DNA of 64,000 nucleotides. Source: Annulohypoxylon bovei var. microspora. Taxonomy: Eukaryota > Ascomycota > Sordariomycetes > Xylariales > Hypoxylaceae. The translations under genes were made by a program, and so were the position numbers. The notes beneath the pieces were generated by a model. The model saw only the letters and a list, made by a program, of their open reading frames with translations, was not told the origin of the DNA and did no database searches. Position 1 is the first letter of the stretch. Each line of letters starts with the position of its first letter. Where the stretch lies: positions 372,001-436,000 of the forward strand of contig MU405213.1 in NCBI GenBank assembly GCA_022836615.1, written 5' to 3'. Positions 46,575 to 57,120 of this stretch are shown one piece after another.

Positions 46575-47802
46575 ATGCTTATTGGGATTTGTGGTGGTAA
46601 AGTTCCTAATCCAACTCGGCACATTTACCCCCTTTTTTATCATCAAGCTCTCACTTACACCGATTTCTAGCAAAATGTGCCGGCAAGAGCACAGTAGCTC
46701 AGTACTTAATAGATCATCATGGTTTCAAGAAGTTATACTTGGACATAATAGCACCTTCATACAATGCTTCTTCAGCTGTATCCGAATCTGAGACAGATTC
46801 AGCCATCCCTGATGTCGCCGAGACAAGCCTCCCTCAACGTCTGAAACAGACACCTACACCTTATACCTTCTCGACGACCATGGAACTTCTAGACTTTGTA
46901 ACAAAATACTGGCGCTCTCGGTGGGTTACAACGGACATCCACGACGAGACCGTCCTAGAGACTCTCAGCAGGCGGCCATTCTTCATCTTGATCAGCATCG
47001 ACGCGCCGCTAACCGTGCGCTGGCAGCGCTACCAGCGGCGACCTAGCAAGCAGCAAGAGGCAGGCCACCAAGATCCCATTACCCTCGAGGATTTTGTATC
47101 CCAATCCGATCAGCATCTGTACGATGCCTCCTCCGGCGTCCTACCGCTCATGTCGCGGGCCGCGATCCGGCTGCTGAATACCTCTTCAAATATAGCACAC
47201 TTGTATGCCACTTTGGGTAAACTGGACCTGACGAACCCCGACCGTCTACGCCCTAGCTGGGATAGCTACTTCATGTCGTTGGCATCTCTGGCGGCGCATA
47301 GGTGTAATTGCATGAAACGGGCCGTAGGGTGCGTATTGGTGGACTCCAAACACCACGTCATTAGCACGGGCTATAACGGTACGCCGAGGCATCTGTTAAA
47401 CTGCGGAGAGGGCGGGTGTCCACGATGCAATTCAGGAGAGAGCAGCGGAGCGTCGCTATCTACCTGCCTTTGCCTCCATGCCGAGGAGAACGCGTTGCTA
47501 GAGGCCGGTCGTGAGAGGATTCGCGATGGAAGTATATTGTACTGCAACACGTGTCCCTGCCTGACATGCAGTATCAAGATTGTGCAAGTCGGCATCAGCG
47601 AAGTAGTGTATAGCCAAGGGTATAGTATGGATACAGAGACGGCCCAGGTCTTTAGAAATGCTGGGGTAAAGTTGAGACAGTTCTCTCCGGTTAGTACCTA
47701 TATTATCTCCATGAATCCATAACTACGCCCGCGACTTGGTACTAACGCGTAGTGCAGCCAGCCAATGGGCTAATTCATCTGGAAAAGATGGACCTCTACT
47801 AA
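46575..47802 (+). CDS. dcd1: Deoxycytidylate (dCMP) deaminase with N-terminal kinase-like P-loop domain
   Basis: Three exons (46575-46596, 46671-47689, 47758-47802) give 361 aa. The 22-nt first exon (MLIGICG) joins to exon 2 to rebuild a Walker A loop, GAKCAGKST (7-15), of the P-loop domain found in fungal dCMP deaminases. The C-terminal zinc deaminase domain has HAEENA (H277, E279) and CPCLTCSIKI (C304 and C307), completing the H/C/C zinc site, plus SYFMSLASLAAHRCNCMKR. The last exon supplies PPANGLIHLEKMDLY, the expected family end, and reading past the GTTAGT donor would give an unrelated tail. The enzyme deaminates dCMP to dUMP, feeding dTTP synthesis; dCTP/dTTP allosteric control is known for the family. 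Confidence 0.94.
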
Positions 47803-48268
47803 GGCTTACCATTCCGGATAGACACGGTCTACATTTGTAGTCATGCAGAATAGCAGAACAATCATCTCAGGAGCACAATCCCTCAGATAGGATCCACTAG
47901 GAAGGGAGCGAAGACATCACTACAGAACCATCCTGCTCAGGTGTGAACGAATTATCAAAACTAATTGGTATTAGAGAAAATTAGAGCATTTGAAACTCTA
48001 TCGAGACTGGCATCTCTTAGCTAGAGATTGTCGATAAATGGCATGTTAAACATGTGAAGCGCAACATGGCTAACATTCTTAGACCACCGCCAACCCCAGT
48101 TCCTTTCGTATATGAATATGATTGATCAATGTATCCGTGAGGGATAAACGCATTGCCGAATCGAAATGGGTAGCACGTCACTGATGTCTCGTTTCGTCGT
48201 CCGTAGCAACCCCCATCCTCATCCTCATCCCCATCCCCAACCCCCCTACGCGTTCTCATTCAGGTCAT
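47803..48268. other. Convergent intergenic region
   Basis: This is the 3' flank of the deaminase gene and of the small membrane protein gene. No coding signal is seen. Confidence 0.5.
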
Positions 48269-48581
48269 TTATGCGTGCACAGTAGCCTTCTGGGCTTTTC
48301 GCTTCGCAAGGGCCTTAGATATCCATAATCCAATCAGGCCGACAGCTACAACGAAGACGATGCAGAACACAACGACGACGCCAGCTTCTTGACGCTGTTG
48401 TTTGTTAGCATATGCTCTCTAAATTATAACCATCACAATACTGGTCCATTCTCCTTAGAAGTGGATATCCAACATTTAACGAGAGGTGGTTAAGAGGTCT
48501 TTCACATACAGCCCAGTTCTCACGGCGAACGATGTGGCCGAAGGTGTCGCGTGCGACAATGGAGTTGCTGATCGCAGGCAT
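48269..48581 (-). CDS. Small single-pass membrane protein, 65 aa
   Basis: Two exons (48581-48510, 48394-48269) give 65 aa. Exon 1 encodes MPAISNSIVARDTFGHIVRR and ENWA; exon 2 encodes RQEAGVVVVFCIVFVVAVGL, IGLWISKALA and a basic tail KRKAQKATVHA. The 115-nt intron has donor GTATGT, branch TGCTAAC and acceptor AACAG. The protein has one strong transmembrane helix (about 28-48) flanked by Arg/Lys, consistent with a small tail-anchored or single-span protein. A second, upstream intron in the leader is likely: a donor GTAAGC near 48904 and an acceptor CATAG near 48591. I do not recognise the family. The clean splice phases and biased codons support a real gene that a length cut-off would miss. 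Confidence 0.72.
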
Positions 48582-51500
48582 ATTTGAAGTCTATGAGCAT
48601 GTTTAGCATAAGAGCTAGTGAAGGATGACAATCACTAAGAGAAGCTGTCAAAAGGCCAATTGATGCACCGAGCGCTCATCTTGCCACGCCAAGTCACCAA
48701 GGCACGATCAAGGTCTGATCTGAAAAAGGCGCATCTGATAATCCAATGTGACTCAGATCCATCCTGGCCAATGGCACTGGAAGAGCTCTTTTGGGTGACA
48801 AGAGGCGTGGCAAGAGGCGGCACAAGAAGAATGGAGACATGATCGAAGTCGGTGCAGCTGTGGACGAGCTATTTGAGTTCCCAATTGATAAAAATATAGC
48901 TTACCTCTCGGGCGGTCAGAGGGTGTTGTGGTTGCTGTGTGGGGCGTAGAGGATTGACTGGTCGCGATGGTGGAGCTTGACTGTTTGCTTGACGGTCAGA
49001 GAAGCTTAAATGTGCGAACAACACAAGCCCTTGGATAGGATCGAGATCGAGAGAGGAGATTTCTTCGCAAGGACGAGTGAGTTGAAGAAAGAAGAGCAAG
49101 AGGAAGAAATTAAGAAAGGTGGGAAAGGTTCGGGTCAAAAAGGAAATAATAATAAGATGAGCACTCGGCGTTAGACTGGAGACGAGGGAAACAAAAAAGC
49201 TTGTTCCGGCACAGGTCCACGGAAGAGCTCGGTAAGTGGTGCTAATAGGCCACTCAGAGCCACCGTAGACCAGGGCGGTTGGATTCTGCGCGATTTTGTA
49301 GGTGGAGGTTTAACAGGCACCGGGGTCATCGGGTCCACAAAGTGGGTAGCTGTATTATTGTAATGCCGCATTTTGGATAGCAGACGAACATCTGATCTGC
49401 GCGCAATGAGGGAATGCGACGAGGGTTGAAAGAGTCCATGGCGTTCATAGGATCCTACCAATTTGGGCACGCGATGACGAGATTTGCTATGAAATCTAAC
49501 ATTGAACGATCAATTGGAAAGATGTACTCACTTACTCCTAATATACGTATTTAACTAATTTAAACGATTCAGTACAGAATTGCTTGAGAGACTTTAGCTG
49601 GGGTTCTGGATAGGTCGGTAAGGTATCGTAGGATTTAGATAGGAACTTGGAATTGCTAATGGAGAAAAGTCGAAGAAAGATGTGGAGTCGCTACTAAGGT
49701 AGGGATTCGTTTTCGTGCAAGTCTCTAGCTGCGACAGGTGCGAGTGATGTCAGGCTTGCAGACGGTCCGGGCGTAGTGTAGCACTAGCCTTTTACGACAC
49801 TAGCCCGCTCTGGTATAACCGATCTAAACCTTTTTCATGATAAATATGCGATAATGAAAGGGTACCTACCTCAAGAAGCTACGCCAAATACATGTATTGT
49901 TTACAATTTTTAGCTACGTTTATGTACCTATTTCCAAGGGTATGTAAAACGGAAAGAGAGAGTACGAGAAAGAGAAAGAGAAAGAAATGTCTCTTACTGT
50001 CGTGGGATTATTCATATCTTGATTTCAACTATCCGAGGCTTACAATTTGCCTTACAATACAAGGTCGCAAAGATGAGTGAATTTTCGACCACTTCACCAA
50101 AGGAAAAGAAGAAAAGATTAATAACAATAAGTACCTACGCACACTATGTACAATACTTATGTATGTACATGGACCGGGGTGTCCCCAGCAAAGCCAAGGC
50201 GCAAATCGTCGATGGGTATTGACGATTCAGTAACAGGGCAAGCAACCAAGGACGGCAACGTCAAAGTTAAGAGCTCTTGATAATGTTCCCACCTAGGTAA
50301 TTACTGTAATGCATCGTTCTTCAATGTTGTTATTAGTGTACGTATGTACCATGGACATAAATTCCCGTACAGAATTTCAACAGAAGTACCAATTCGATGG
50401 ATACTACATACATAAGTCCGGGGTATATTCGTGTGTAAGATAAACATAAACAACAGGCACAACTTCAAGAAAGACAAAGTTTGTATAACAAAAAATTTAG
50501 GTCAACTCACCTCTTGAAGAAAAAGTTACAAGTGATAAATAAGTAAAAAGGATATATACATGGGCGAACCAATAAAATCTTCTCAAAGCTTGGGTTGATA
50601 CCATAGTCCTAATAAGTATCTAATAACTAATGTATATTATGATATGGGAGAAGAAACAGCGTGATAGCTCATGTTGCTTTTCGTCCAGGACCACAGCGAA
50701 GGAGACCTACGCGTTTGGCAAAGATGCTAGATATTTCAACAAGAAAATTGTAATGCCGAATTCTTCGTTATCGATGAGCATACTCATGGTATTTTATCTA
50801 CCCCTATTCTCTTTGCAGAGTTCCAATTCATTCGAGAACTATGAGTTTACATATGTCACCAGTCGCGATCAAATCCGATCTAGATGTTGTAGCTTGCTCA
50901 CCTCGGAACTTAATTCTACTGGTTGGCCACCATCTTAAGGCTTAAGTACTAGTATATCTCTCAAAATGATTATTTCTTTAGAAGATACCTAGAATCGGGT
51001 TATTTTCGAGTTTCGTGGAAGTAAGTGTTGTTGATTTAAGGGCATTACGAAAGTCCCGATATTACTAACAGCATGCAAGGGACTAACCGTCTAAATAGAC
51101 GAGATTAAAAAAGCTGAGGAACTTCCCGAGGGGAAAACAATCCTCTACATATAGTGACATACTACAATCTTGGAAGAAGACTAGACGTCTCCTTCACTTA
51201 GTTAAACGTAATCATACAAGAAACTATCAGGCAATGACCTGACGTTGCACGCCGGTGAGATGACCCACGTCCGGAAGAGGATTTTGTCTACGAAGCCCCA
51301 AATGGCTAAACACATATCAACCCTGACTAGGCAGTGTATAGGACTCAATTGTCTAGCTAAAAACCCGGATGTATATTTATATGGATGCATATAACAATGG
51401 TATGAGAAGCCAATGATGCTTTGAGAATAAATATCATTCGACTCCGACGTAGATGTGTAGGTAATAAATATAAGTCCAATGCTGTACATCATAAGAAAAA

Positions 51501-51663
51501 AAATCTATACAACAGAAGATAATCAAGAATTGCATTCAGCTCGAAACAAATAAGCATCTTTGTATATGTAGGTAGGTATACAGCCGCCGCGTCGTCGGTT
51601 TCGTAGATTGCGAGCTTATGACTCCCTTCCTGTCGAACTCAGTTTGCACATGACCTAGCTCTC
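48582..51663. other. 3.1-kb stretch: leader of the small membrane gene, then intergenic DNA
   Basis: The left part (to about 49150) probably holds the 5' leader and leader intron of the 65-aa gene. An uncertain 66-aa frame is at 49171-49371. From 49,500 on the DNA is AT-rich without coding signal, with a GAAAGA-rich run near 49956-49987. Confidence 0.45.
49171..49371 (-). CDS. Doubtful small ORF, 66 aa
   Basis: An ATG-started frame reads MRHYNNTATHFVDPMTPVPV and KPPPTKSRRIQPPWS with a C-terminal LSGLLAPLTELFRGPVPEQ. Its composition is protein-like and Pro-rich, but no family, signal or splice support was found. It could be part of a spliced gene or chance. Confidence 0.25.
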   Translation of the reverse strand: MRHYNNTATHFVDPMTPVPVKPPPTKSRRIQPPWSTVALSGLLAPLTELFRGPVPEQAFLFPSSPV

Positions 51664-52009
51664 TCATAACTTTGCTGTTTCTGCCAGGTCGCCAATCTTT
51701 AGTTTATCGCCGTATTTATCAAGGACGGTTTTGCCGTGATACTTCCAGAACTGCTTCGTGGCGTTCTTGCCGGCCATTCGCTTTAGGATCTTCGCTCCGC
51801 CCGGGTGCTCCTCGAGAAAATCTGCGCCGCGCGGAAATTAGTTGCCAGTTCTACAGATTGCTCAATTGTTCGGGAGCAGAGAAGGGAGGAGTATTAAGGA
51901 AGATAATCTTACTCGTTATATCATAAACACCACTGTCCACAATTATATACATGCCATTCTTCTCGTCCTTATGTTCGGCGACATCTTTCGCTGTAAACGT
52001 TTTAGACAT
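51664..52009 (-). CDS. Small cytochrome b5-like haem-binding protein, 84 aa
   Basis: Two short exons (52009-51913, 51821-51664) joined in phase 1 give 84 aa. Exon 1 encodes MSKTFTAKDVAEHKDEKNGM and YIIVDSGVYDIT; exon 2 encodes NFLEEHPGGAKILKRMAGKN, ATKQFWKYHGKTVL and DKYGDKLKIGDL. HPGG carries the first haem ligand and WKYH the second, with the normal spacing of cytochrome b5. The intron (91 nt) has donor GTAAGA, an ACTAAT branch and acceptor GGCGCAG. There is no C-terminal membrane anchor, so this is a soluble b5-domain protein, a class common in fungi. It probably serves electron transfer, but its partner is unknown. Neither exon alone gives a long frame, so simple ORF calls miss the gene. 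Confidence 0.88.
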
Positions 52010-52486
52010 TGTGAAATAAACAGAGCTCGGCGCTATGACACAGGAAATATAAAGGAAGTCGTTGACTGTCGAGTTTACAAACTATTGTTGAGAGAGGTGG
52101 GAACTTCGTCTTGTTTGTGTTCGCGGGCTTCGTCGCATTGTAAGCTCAAAAAGAACCTCGGCACGAGACCGGTCTTCCAAGGTTAAGCGGTGATTAGATT
52201 ACGCTTCACGTCATTGGTCATATGCAAGTAGGTAGCAAGCACTAACCTGCGTCTGGAATAGTGCTACTTTTATGTAGACCCTGATTCCTAATATGTACTA
52301 GTATGCTTCTAGGTACCTAATGTATGCACAACACATTGAACGCAACATTCATGAAGAGACTTTGACGTTGTTCATGTATCGTCTATTGATGCTGCGATGG
52401 TATGGTACCTACTATGGTCTTATACAAATCAAGACAGAGTAAATGAGATATATCTAAGGTAGATATGTAGCTTAGGGTTTCGTTTT

Positions 52487-52550
52487 GTATGATACATTTT
52501 CGTATCATATAGTATTATACATGTATTGTATCGTATTTTATATAAAATAC
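52487..52550. repeat. AT-rich palindromic segment, left copy
   Basis: An imperfect inverted pair (GTATGATAC at 52487, GTATCATAT at 52502) is followed by the perfect 18-bp palindrome GTATTTTATATAAAATAC (52533-52550). Confidence 0.65.
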
Positions 52551-52948
52551 AGTATGTTCGGAACCGGAGATACCTTTCGGTACTTAAATTAGATGCCCCA
52601 CACAGCTAAATTTAGGTGTGTCTCCATTTTTTTCAGGTATTCCCCAGGTCTTACACTTCTACCAAAAATTTCCCACCGTATAATTTAAGATATTTTCCAC
52701 CGTATGATCAAAAAAACCACATTTCAACCACATGCATATCTTTTAATTGCTACCTTGTCACCTACCTGTTTTTCGAATAATACCACGTATCACAGGTTTT
52801 ACGAATTATTTGATCGCATGTATTAACTTATTGCGGTTATTATCGTGTAAAAACTAAGTGTTAGTGATACTTATGTAATGCGATGTGGTTATGTAAGTGA
52901 CCAATCAAGGTGCAATAATACACCGGAAGTGGATAATCCGTTCCGATT

Positions 52949-53015
52949 GTATGATACATATCATACGTATTTTACAGGGGTTGTGTATCATACGCGTATT
53001 TTATTATAAAATACG
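52949..53015. repeat. AT-rich palindromic segment, right copy
   Basis: GTATGATACATATCATAC (52949-52966) is nearly palindromic. A perfect 21-bp palindrome centred on T at 53005 (arms CGTATTTTAT/ATAAAATACG) follows. The same word order as in the copy 460 bp to the left suggests they are related. Confidence 0.65.
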
Positions 53016-53125
53016 TATTTTTCGAAACCATTGTAGCTCACCTTAACTCTAATATCCATATCGTAACCCATTTATCATTCACCGTAACTGAGCATTACTA
53101 GGTAGTTATATATTTATATATAAAT

Positions 53126-54392
53126 TTATCTTACTCCATCCATTAATACACCGCTCTCCAAAGCCTTTTTAAATAAGTTGGCAAACACCGAGGTTTCCTG
53201 ACAATCACTTTCCTGCATCTTCTCTTGAGCTTCAGGAATCCACTCCCCTATCTTCTGTATTCGGTTGAAATTCTGTACACTGTTAGTTTCTGAGCCGAGC
53301 AGATTCATGGCTCAAGAGAAGATATGGCACGTACGGACGGATGAGTGCTCAACCATTCAGGTGGCTCTCCTTGCTGCGCCCTCTCCATACGCCTCCAGAA
53401 TCCAAGTGCCTCGCGCGGATCATAGCAAGCCTCGGCCATCATCATCAGGCCGATGTAGTCCGCCTCACTCTCTTGCAAGCGGCCCATCGGCCGCGAGAAT
53501 AGAAGATCTAAAATCGCACCCCCTATGAAGTGTGTACCGAACATTGCTAGTCCACCTGTGAGGAGGATGGCGGAATAGAGTAAGATATTTATCCCAATCT
53601 GTCCCGACATACGCTCGCCCACGTGCCCGGCGATGTTGTGGGCGATCTCGTGGCCCAGCACCGCCGCAAGGCCATCTTCGTTCCTTGCAATGGGTATCAA
53701 GCCGCTAAAGACGAATACTTTACCTCCGGGAAGGACGAAGGCATTTACGGTGTCTAATCGCAGTTGGCGCATTAGTACATCTCATCATGTCTTGTACACC
53801 TGCACCGACGTATATAATCTCTCGAGATTCACGTACGAGGATCATCAATCACCCTGATCTCCCAATTCGCTGTTTCCATGCCCGAGACAGGAATCAATTT
53901 CCTCATGACCCGTTTTACCATAGCCATTCGCGGATCCCAATCGCTCAGGAATCGGCCGCCGGAGCGTTCCACCTCCCAGATTAGCCGCTTAACCTGAGCC
54001 TCGCTTGCTGCTTCCACGGACTTATCGCTGAAGCAATTAAAGCGCCGCCGCCCCGACACCGGCACGGTCTGTACATTGCTGAAGTAGAACGCTACCGCAC
54101 CTAGGACGGAGAGAACAATGACGGTATAGAGGCTCGGCGAGCGGGCTATCGCTCTAATACGGCTAGATGTTATAAGAGGCTTAGCCTGGGAGAGTCGATG
54201 GTGCGGGTTATGATTGTAATTACGCGTCTCACGAGGACCTGGCCAGTTGTTCCTTCGGAGGTGCGTTTGAGAGAACGGTCGGCTTTGTTGAATGAAACGA
54301 GAGGGATGAATGGATACGGATAGGATAGATTGGGATGACGTTCGGGTCTTTTGGGAGTGCCATAACGGCCGTATGAAGTAACGCGACAGCAT
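53126..54392 (-). CDS. oma1: Oma1, mitochondrial inner-membrane metalloendopeptidase (M48)
   Basis: Three exons (54392-53837, 53753-53335, 53272-53126) give 373 aa. The N-terminus (MLSRYFIRPLWHSQKTRTSS...) is basic, Ser-rich and unacidic, a mitochondrial presequence, and SLYTVIVLSVLGAVAFYF (about 99-116) is the membrane segment. The M48 zinc site is HEIAH (220-224), with the third ligand in ESEADYIG. TVNAFVLPGGKVFVFSGLI is the classic upstream block. Exons 2 and 3 join as THPS/NFNRIQKIGEWIPEA, the family's conserved end. Oma1 is a stress-activated quality-control protease of the inner membrane. The start is the first in-frame ATG; a longer N-terminus without ATG is unlikely. Confidence 0.94.
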
Positions 54393-54778
54393 TGGTGAAG
54401 CATACGCTTGCGCTCGCGCGCACAACAGAAAATGGCTTCAATGTTCTGCCTTGGGGCATCAGCTTACGTCCATGGATGTATGTAGAATTAGATACGTATA
54501 AAATACTTAGGTACCTGGGTATTATGTAAATATTATACTGACGTAATATTAGCGGGGTGGTGGCTTGGCCTTTTTGGTATGGTATCCGACAAAGACATAA
54601 ACTTCACTGATACACACCACCTAAACTTCACCTTGAGAGAGTAATCAACACTTTTAAAAAGACAACAAAAAAGACTCTAAATATACGATTCTATTGTTTA
54701 CATATATAGTAAATCTAAGAGTACATATCTCCACCATACAAAAGCCTAACCTGAAAATGTATTCCCCATCCAATCAAC
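54393..54778. other. Intergenic region
   Basis: This lies between the oma1 start and the end of the GH16 gene, both on the minus strand. No further feature was seen. Confidence 0.5.
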
Positions 54779-57120
54779 CTACATAGCGAAGAAGAAAAAT
54801 GCGGCCACACCGGCGAGCGCAAAGCTGGCGCTCACCTTAACACCAGCACTGACTTCTACAACGCTGCTGCTTGACGCTCCTGTAGGTCCAGTCATCGTCA
54901 CACTTCCGGTACCCGCAACAGATGTCGTCAAGGTCGCGTTGTAGCTCGCCTTGCCGCTCGAGATAGGGTATACGCTTGCCGTTACGAGAACTTCGGTATC
55001 ACTGCTACCACTACCGCTTCCACTTCCGCTTCCGCTTCCGCTGGCACTTGCACTGGCACTGGCGCTGGCACTGGCACTGCTACTGACATTGGCAACAACT
55101 GTTGACGTCGTAGCAGCGCTATCAGTCGTTACGGCATACGAAGTTGTAGCTCCGCTCGTAACTGTGCTCTCGGTCTCGGGCGTGCTCGCGACGCCGGTGC
55201 TCTCGACAGGCTTGCTTACCACAGCCGTGCTTCCAACCGGCGTATCGGAGCCGGTGCCAGAGCTAGAGCTGCCGATGGGGCATACGGTTGTCGTGACGGT
55301 GATTTCAGTGGTAACGGCGCCTACGGGGCAGTTGGTGACGGTGGGCTTGCACGAGGTGATCGTGTATGTCTTGGTCACTTCGATGGTGCTGGTAGTGTAG
55401 CCTTCAGGAACACTGGCAGACGTCGTCGCCTGAGGGGATGATCTGCTGGCTGTGGCTGTCACGGGACATACCGTGGTTCCGACGGAGATGATTTCAGTAG
55501 TGACGTAGCCGCGGGCCGGGCAATCGGTCACTGTAGCAGCACACGACGTGATGGTATGGACGCTAGTCGAATAAATAGTCGAGGTCGTGTACTCTTGCGC
55601 TTCGGATGAAGGACTATACGCGGCGGAGGAAGAGTTGCCATACGGGTATGTCGTCGTGGCTTGTCCCGATGTAGAAGATACGCTGCCAGTTACGAGCGAG
55701 CTGCTAGAAGACCCGGTCGTAGTAGCTGAAACGCTCACAGTTGAAGATGCTACATAGGAGCTTGACGACTCTTCGTCGTCGTCAGTGCAGCTATCGTCAT
55801 CGTCATCATCTGAGGCACTCGAAGAGGCAGTGCTGGACGAGGCAGAGGAAGTTGTCGCTGCCGAAACACTGCTAGAAGTAGTGGTGGAGGAGCTCACGCT
55901 GGAGGAGCTTGCGCTAGAAGAGCTGGACGTGGTTGACGCGCTGGATGCTGTAGATGAGGACGAAGTCTTAACATCCTCGAGCTGGTAGATGTTGATATCC
56001 TTAATCTGGAAGTAAACATCGGTGAAGTCATCGTTCCCCTGAGCGACATATTCAGCGCAGGTAGCGAATCCGGTTTTGGCCTCGCAACTTGCACCCCATT
56101 TATCAGTCTGGGCGGCAACTCCACAAAAGTCTATATCGAAGACCATATTCATGTCCTTAAAGGCCTCATCGATGTTGCACTGCTTGATAGCGTAGGACGG
56201 CGTGCCCCACAGCGAACTGGGCGACGGCTTTCCGCTCAAAATGTCGGATGGCGCTCCGGATCTTGGCCAGTCCCAGATTTTGATGTAGTCCGAAGTCCAC
56301 TCCATTGCGTAGATGCCGCCAGAGGATGAACCAAAGGTCGTTGAGTATTCTGAAGCAGAGCAACCTTGGTAGTCGTATTGTCCCTCAGCGAAATCATAGC
56401 AGTTGGAAGAGTCAATTGTCGCGGTCATGTCACTCGACGCGAGTGTGCAATCCCCAACGACATCTGGCGAGTCGACATGGGAAGTATGGCGGTTAAACGT
56501 GAGGTCGTTCCAATTTTCGTATAGATCTACCTCCCCCTTAGTGGGCCACGGTGAACCGAAGAACCACTATAGCCAAGTTAGTTAACTTGAGTATATAAGA
56601 GTACCCGAGGCCTATATTAAGACTAGATTTTTGAGAGGGGAGTGAAGGTTTGAAAGAGATTATGAGTCTAAAGTAGACTTACGAATGAGGGCCACGCGCC
56701 ACACACGGGCGTGGGGAGGTGAGTGAAATCGGCGATGACTAAACCGTGATTATACACGTTTTTACTCTCTAATCTAACGCTCTTTCGTCCAGATCCCGAG
56801 GAAGTATAGCCACTGTTGGTATCTACACCAAGATAGGTCTCACCATCTTGGTACTTGACTAGGCCGAGGCTTTGTGCGTTGGATTGGCTTTGAAACTGGA
56901 CATAACCGCCATTGGGATCGGTGCTCTAATACCATCAACGTCAATATACCAAATGAAGAACAATCCTCTTGTACTATTTACTTACTGTGTAAAAGTTAAA
57001 CTTGTCAAAGAAATTCGTCGAGTTATAGGACTCGGAAACCTGGTAGGATTGGGTAGCACCAGCGTTAGCAGCGAACGCAACAGCGGCAACGCCAACACTC
57101 ATGAGAAATGAGGGAGCCAT
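54779..57120 (-). CDS. GPI-anchored GH16 endo-1,3(4)-beta-glucanase, Ser/Thr-rich
   Basis: Three exons (57120-56986, 56925-56683, 56566-54779) give 721 aa. A signal peptide (MAPSFLMSVGVAAVAFAANA) precedes the GH16 fold, which spans about 25-290. The catalytic E-x-D-x-x-E is EVDLYE (138-143), preceded by WFFGSPWPTKG and followed by NRHTSHVDSPD. A long Ser/Thr/Val-rich stalk follows (about 300-700), with an acidic DDDDDDS patch and two ~45-residue repeats containing TITSC..TVT.CP..VTTEI..TVCP (start GYTTSTIEVT in the second). A run of SASASA/SGSGSG ends before a C-terminal hydrophobic tail (ASFALAGVAAFFFFAM), typical of GPI attachment. The enzyme cleaves wall or storage beta-glucans; the exact specificity cannot be told from sequence. 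Confidence 0.92.

Larger units (their letters stand above)
52010..53125. other. AT-rich intergenic region with palindromes
   Basis: No gene is seen. Two related palindromic segments lie at about 52487-52550 and 52949-53015, and a short CCACCGTAT direct repeat at about 52672-52708. The region may be a degenerate mobile-element relic. Confidence 0.45.

Noticed and set aside
54951..55400. A 149-aa plus-strand frame of Leu/Val/Ala repeats
   Set aside because: It is the reverse shadow of the Ser/Thr-rich stalk of the GH16 protein.
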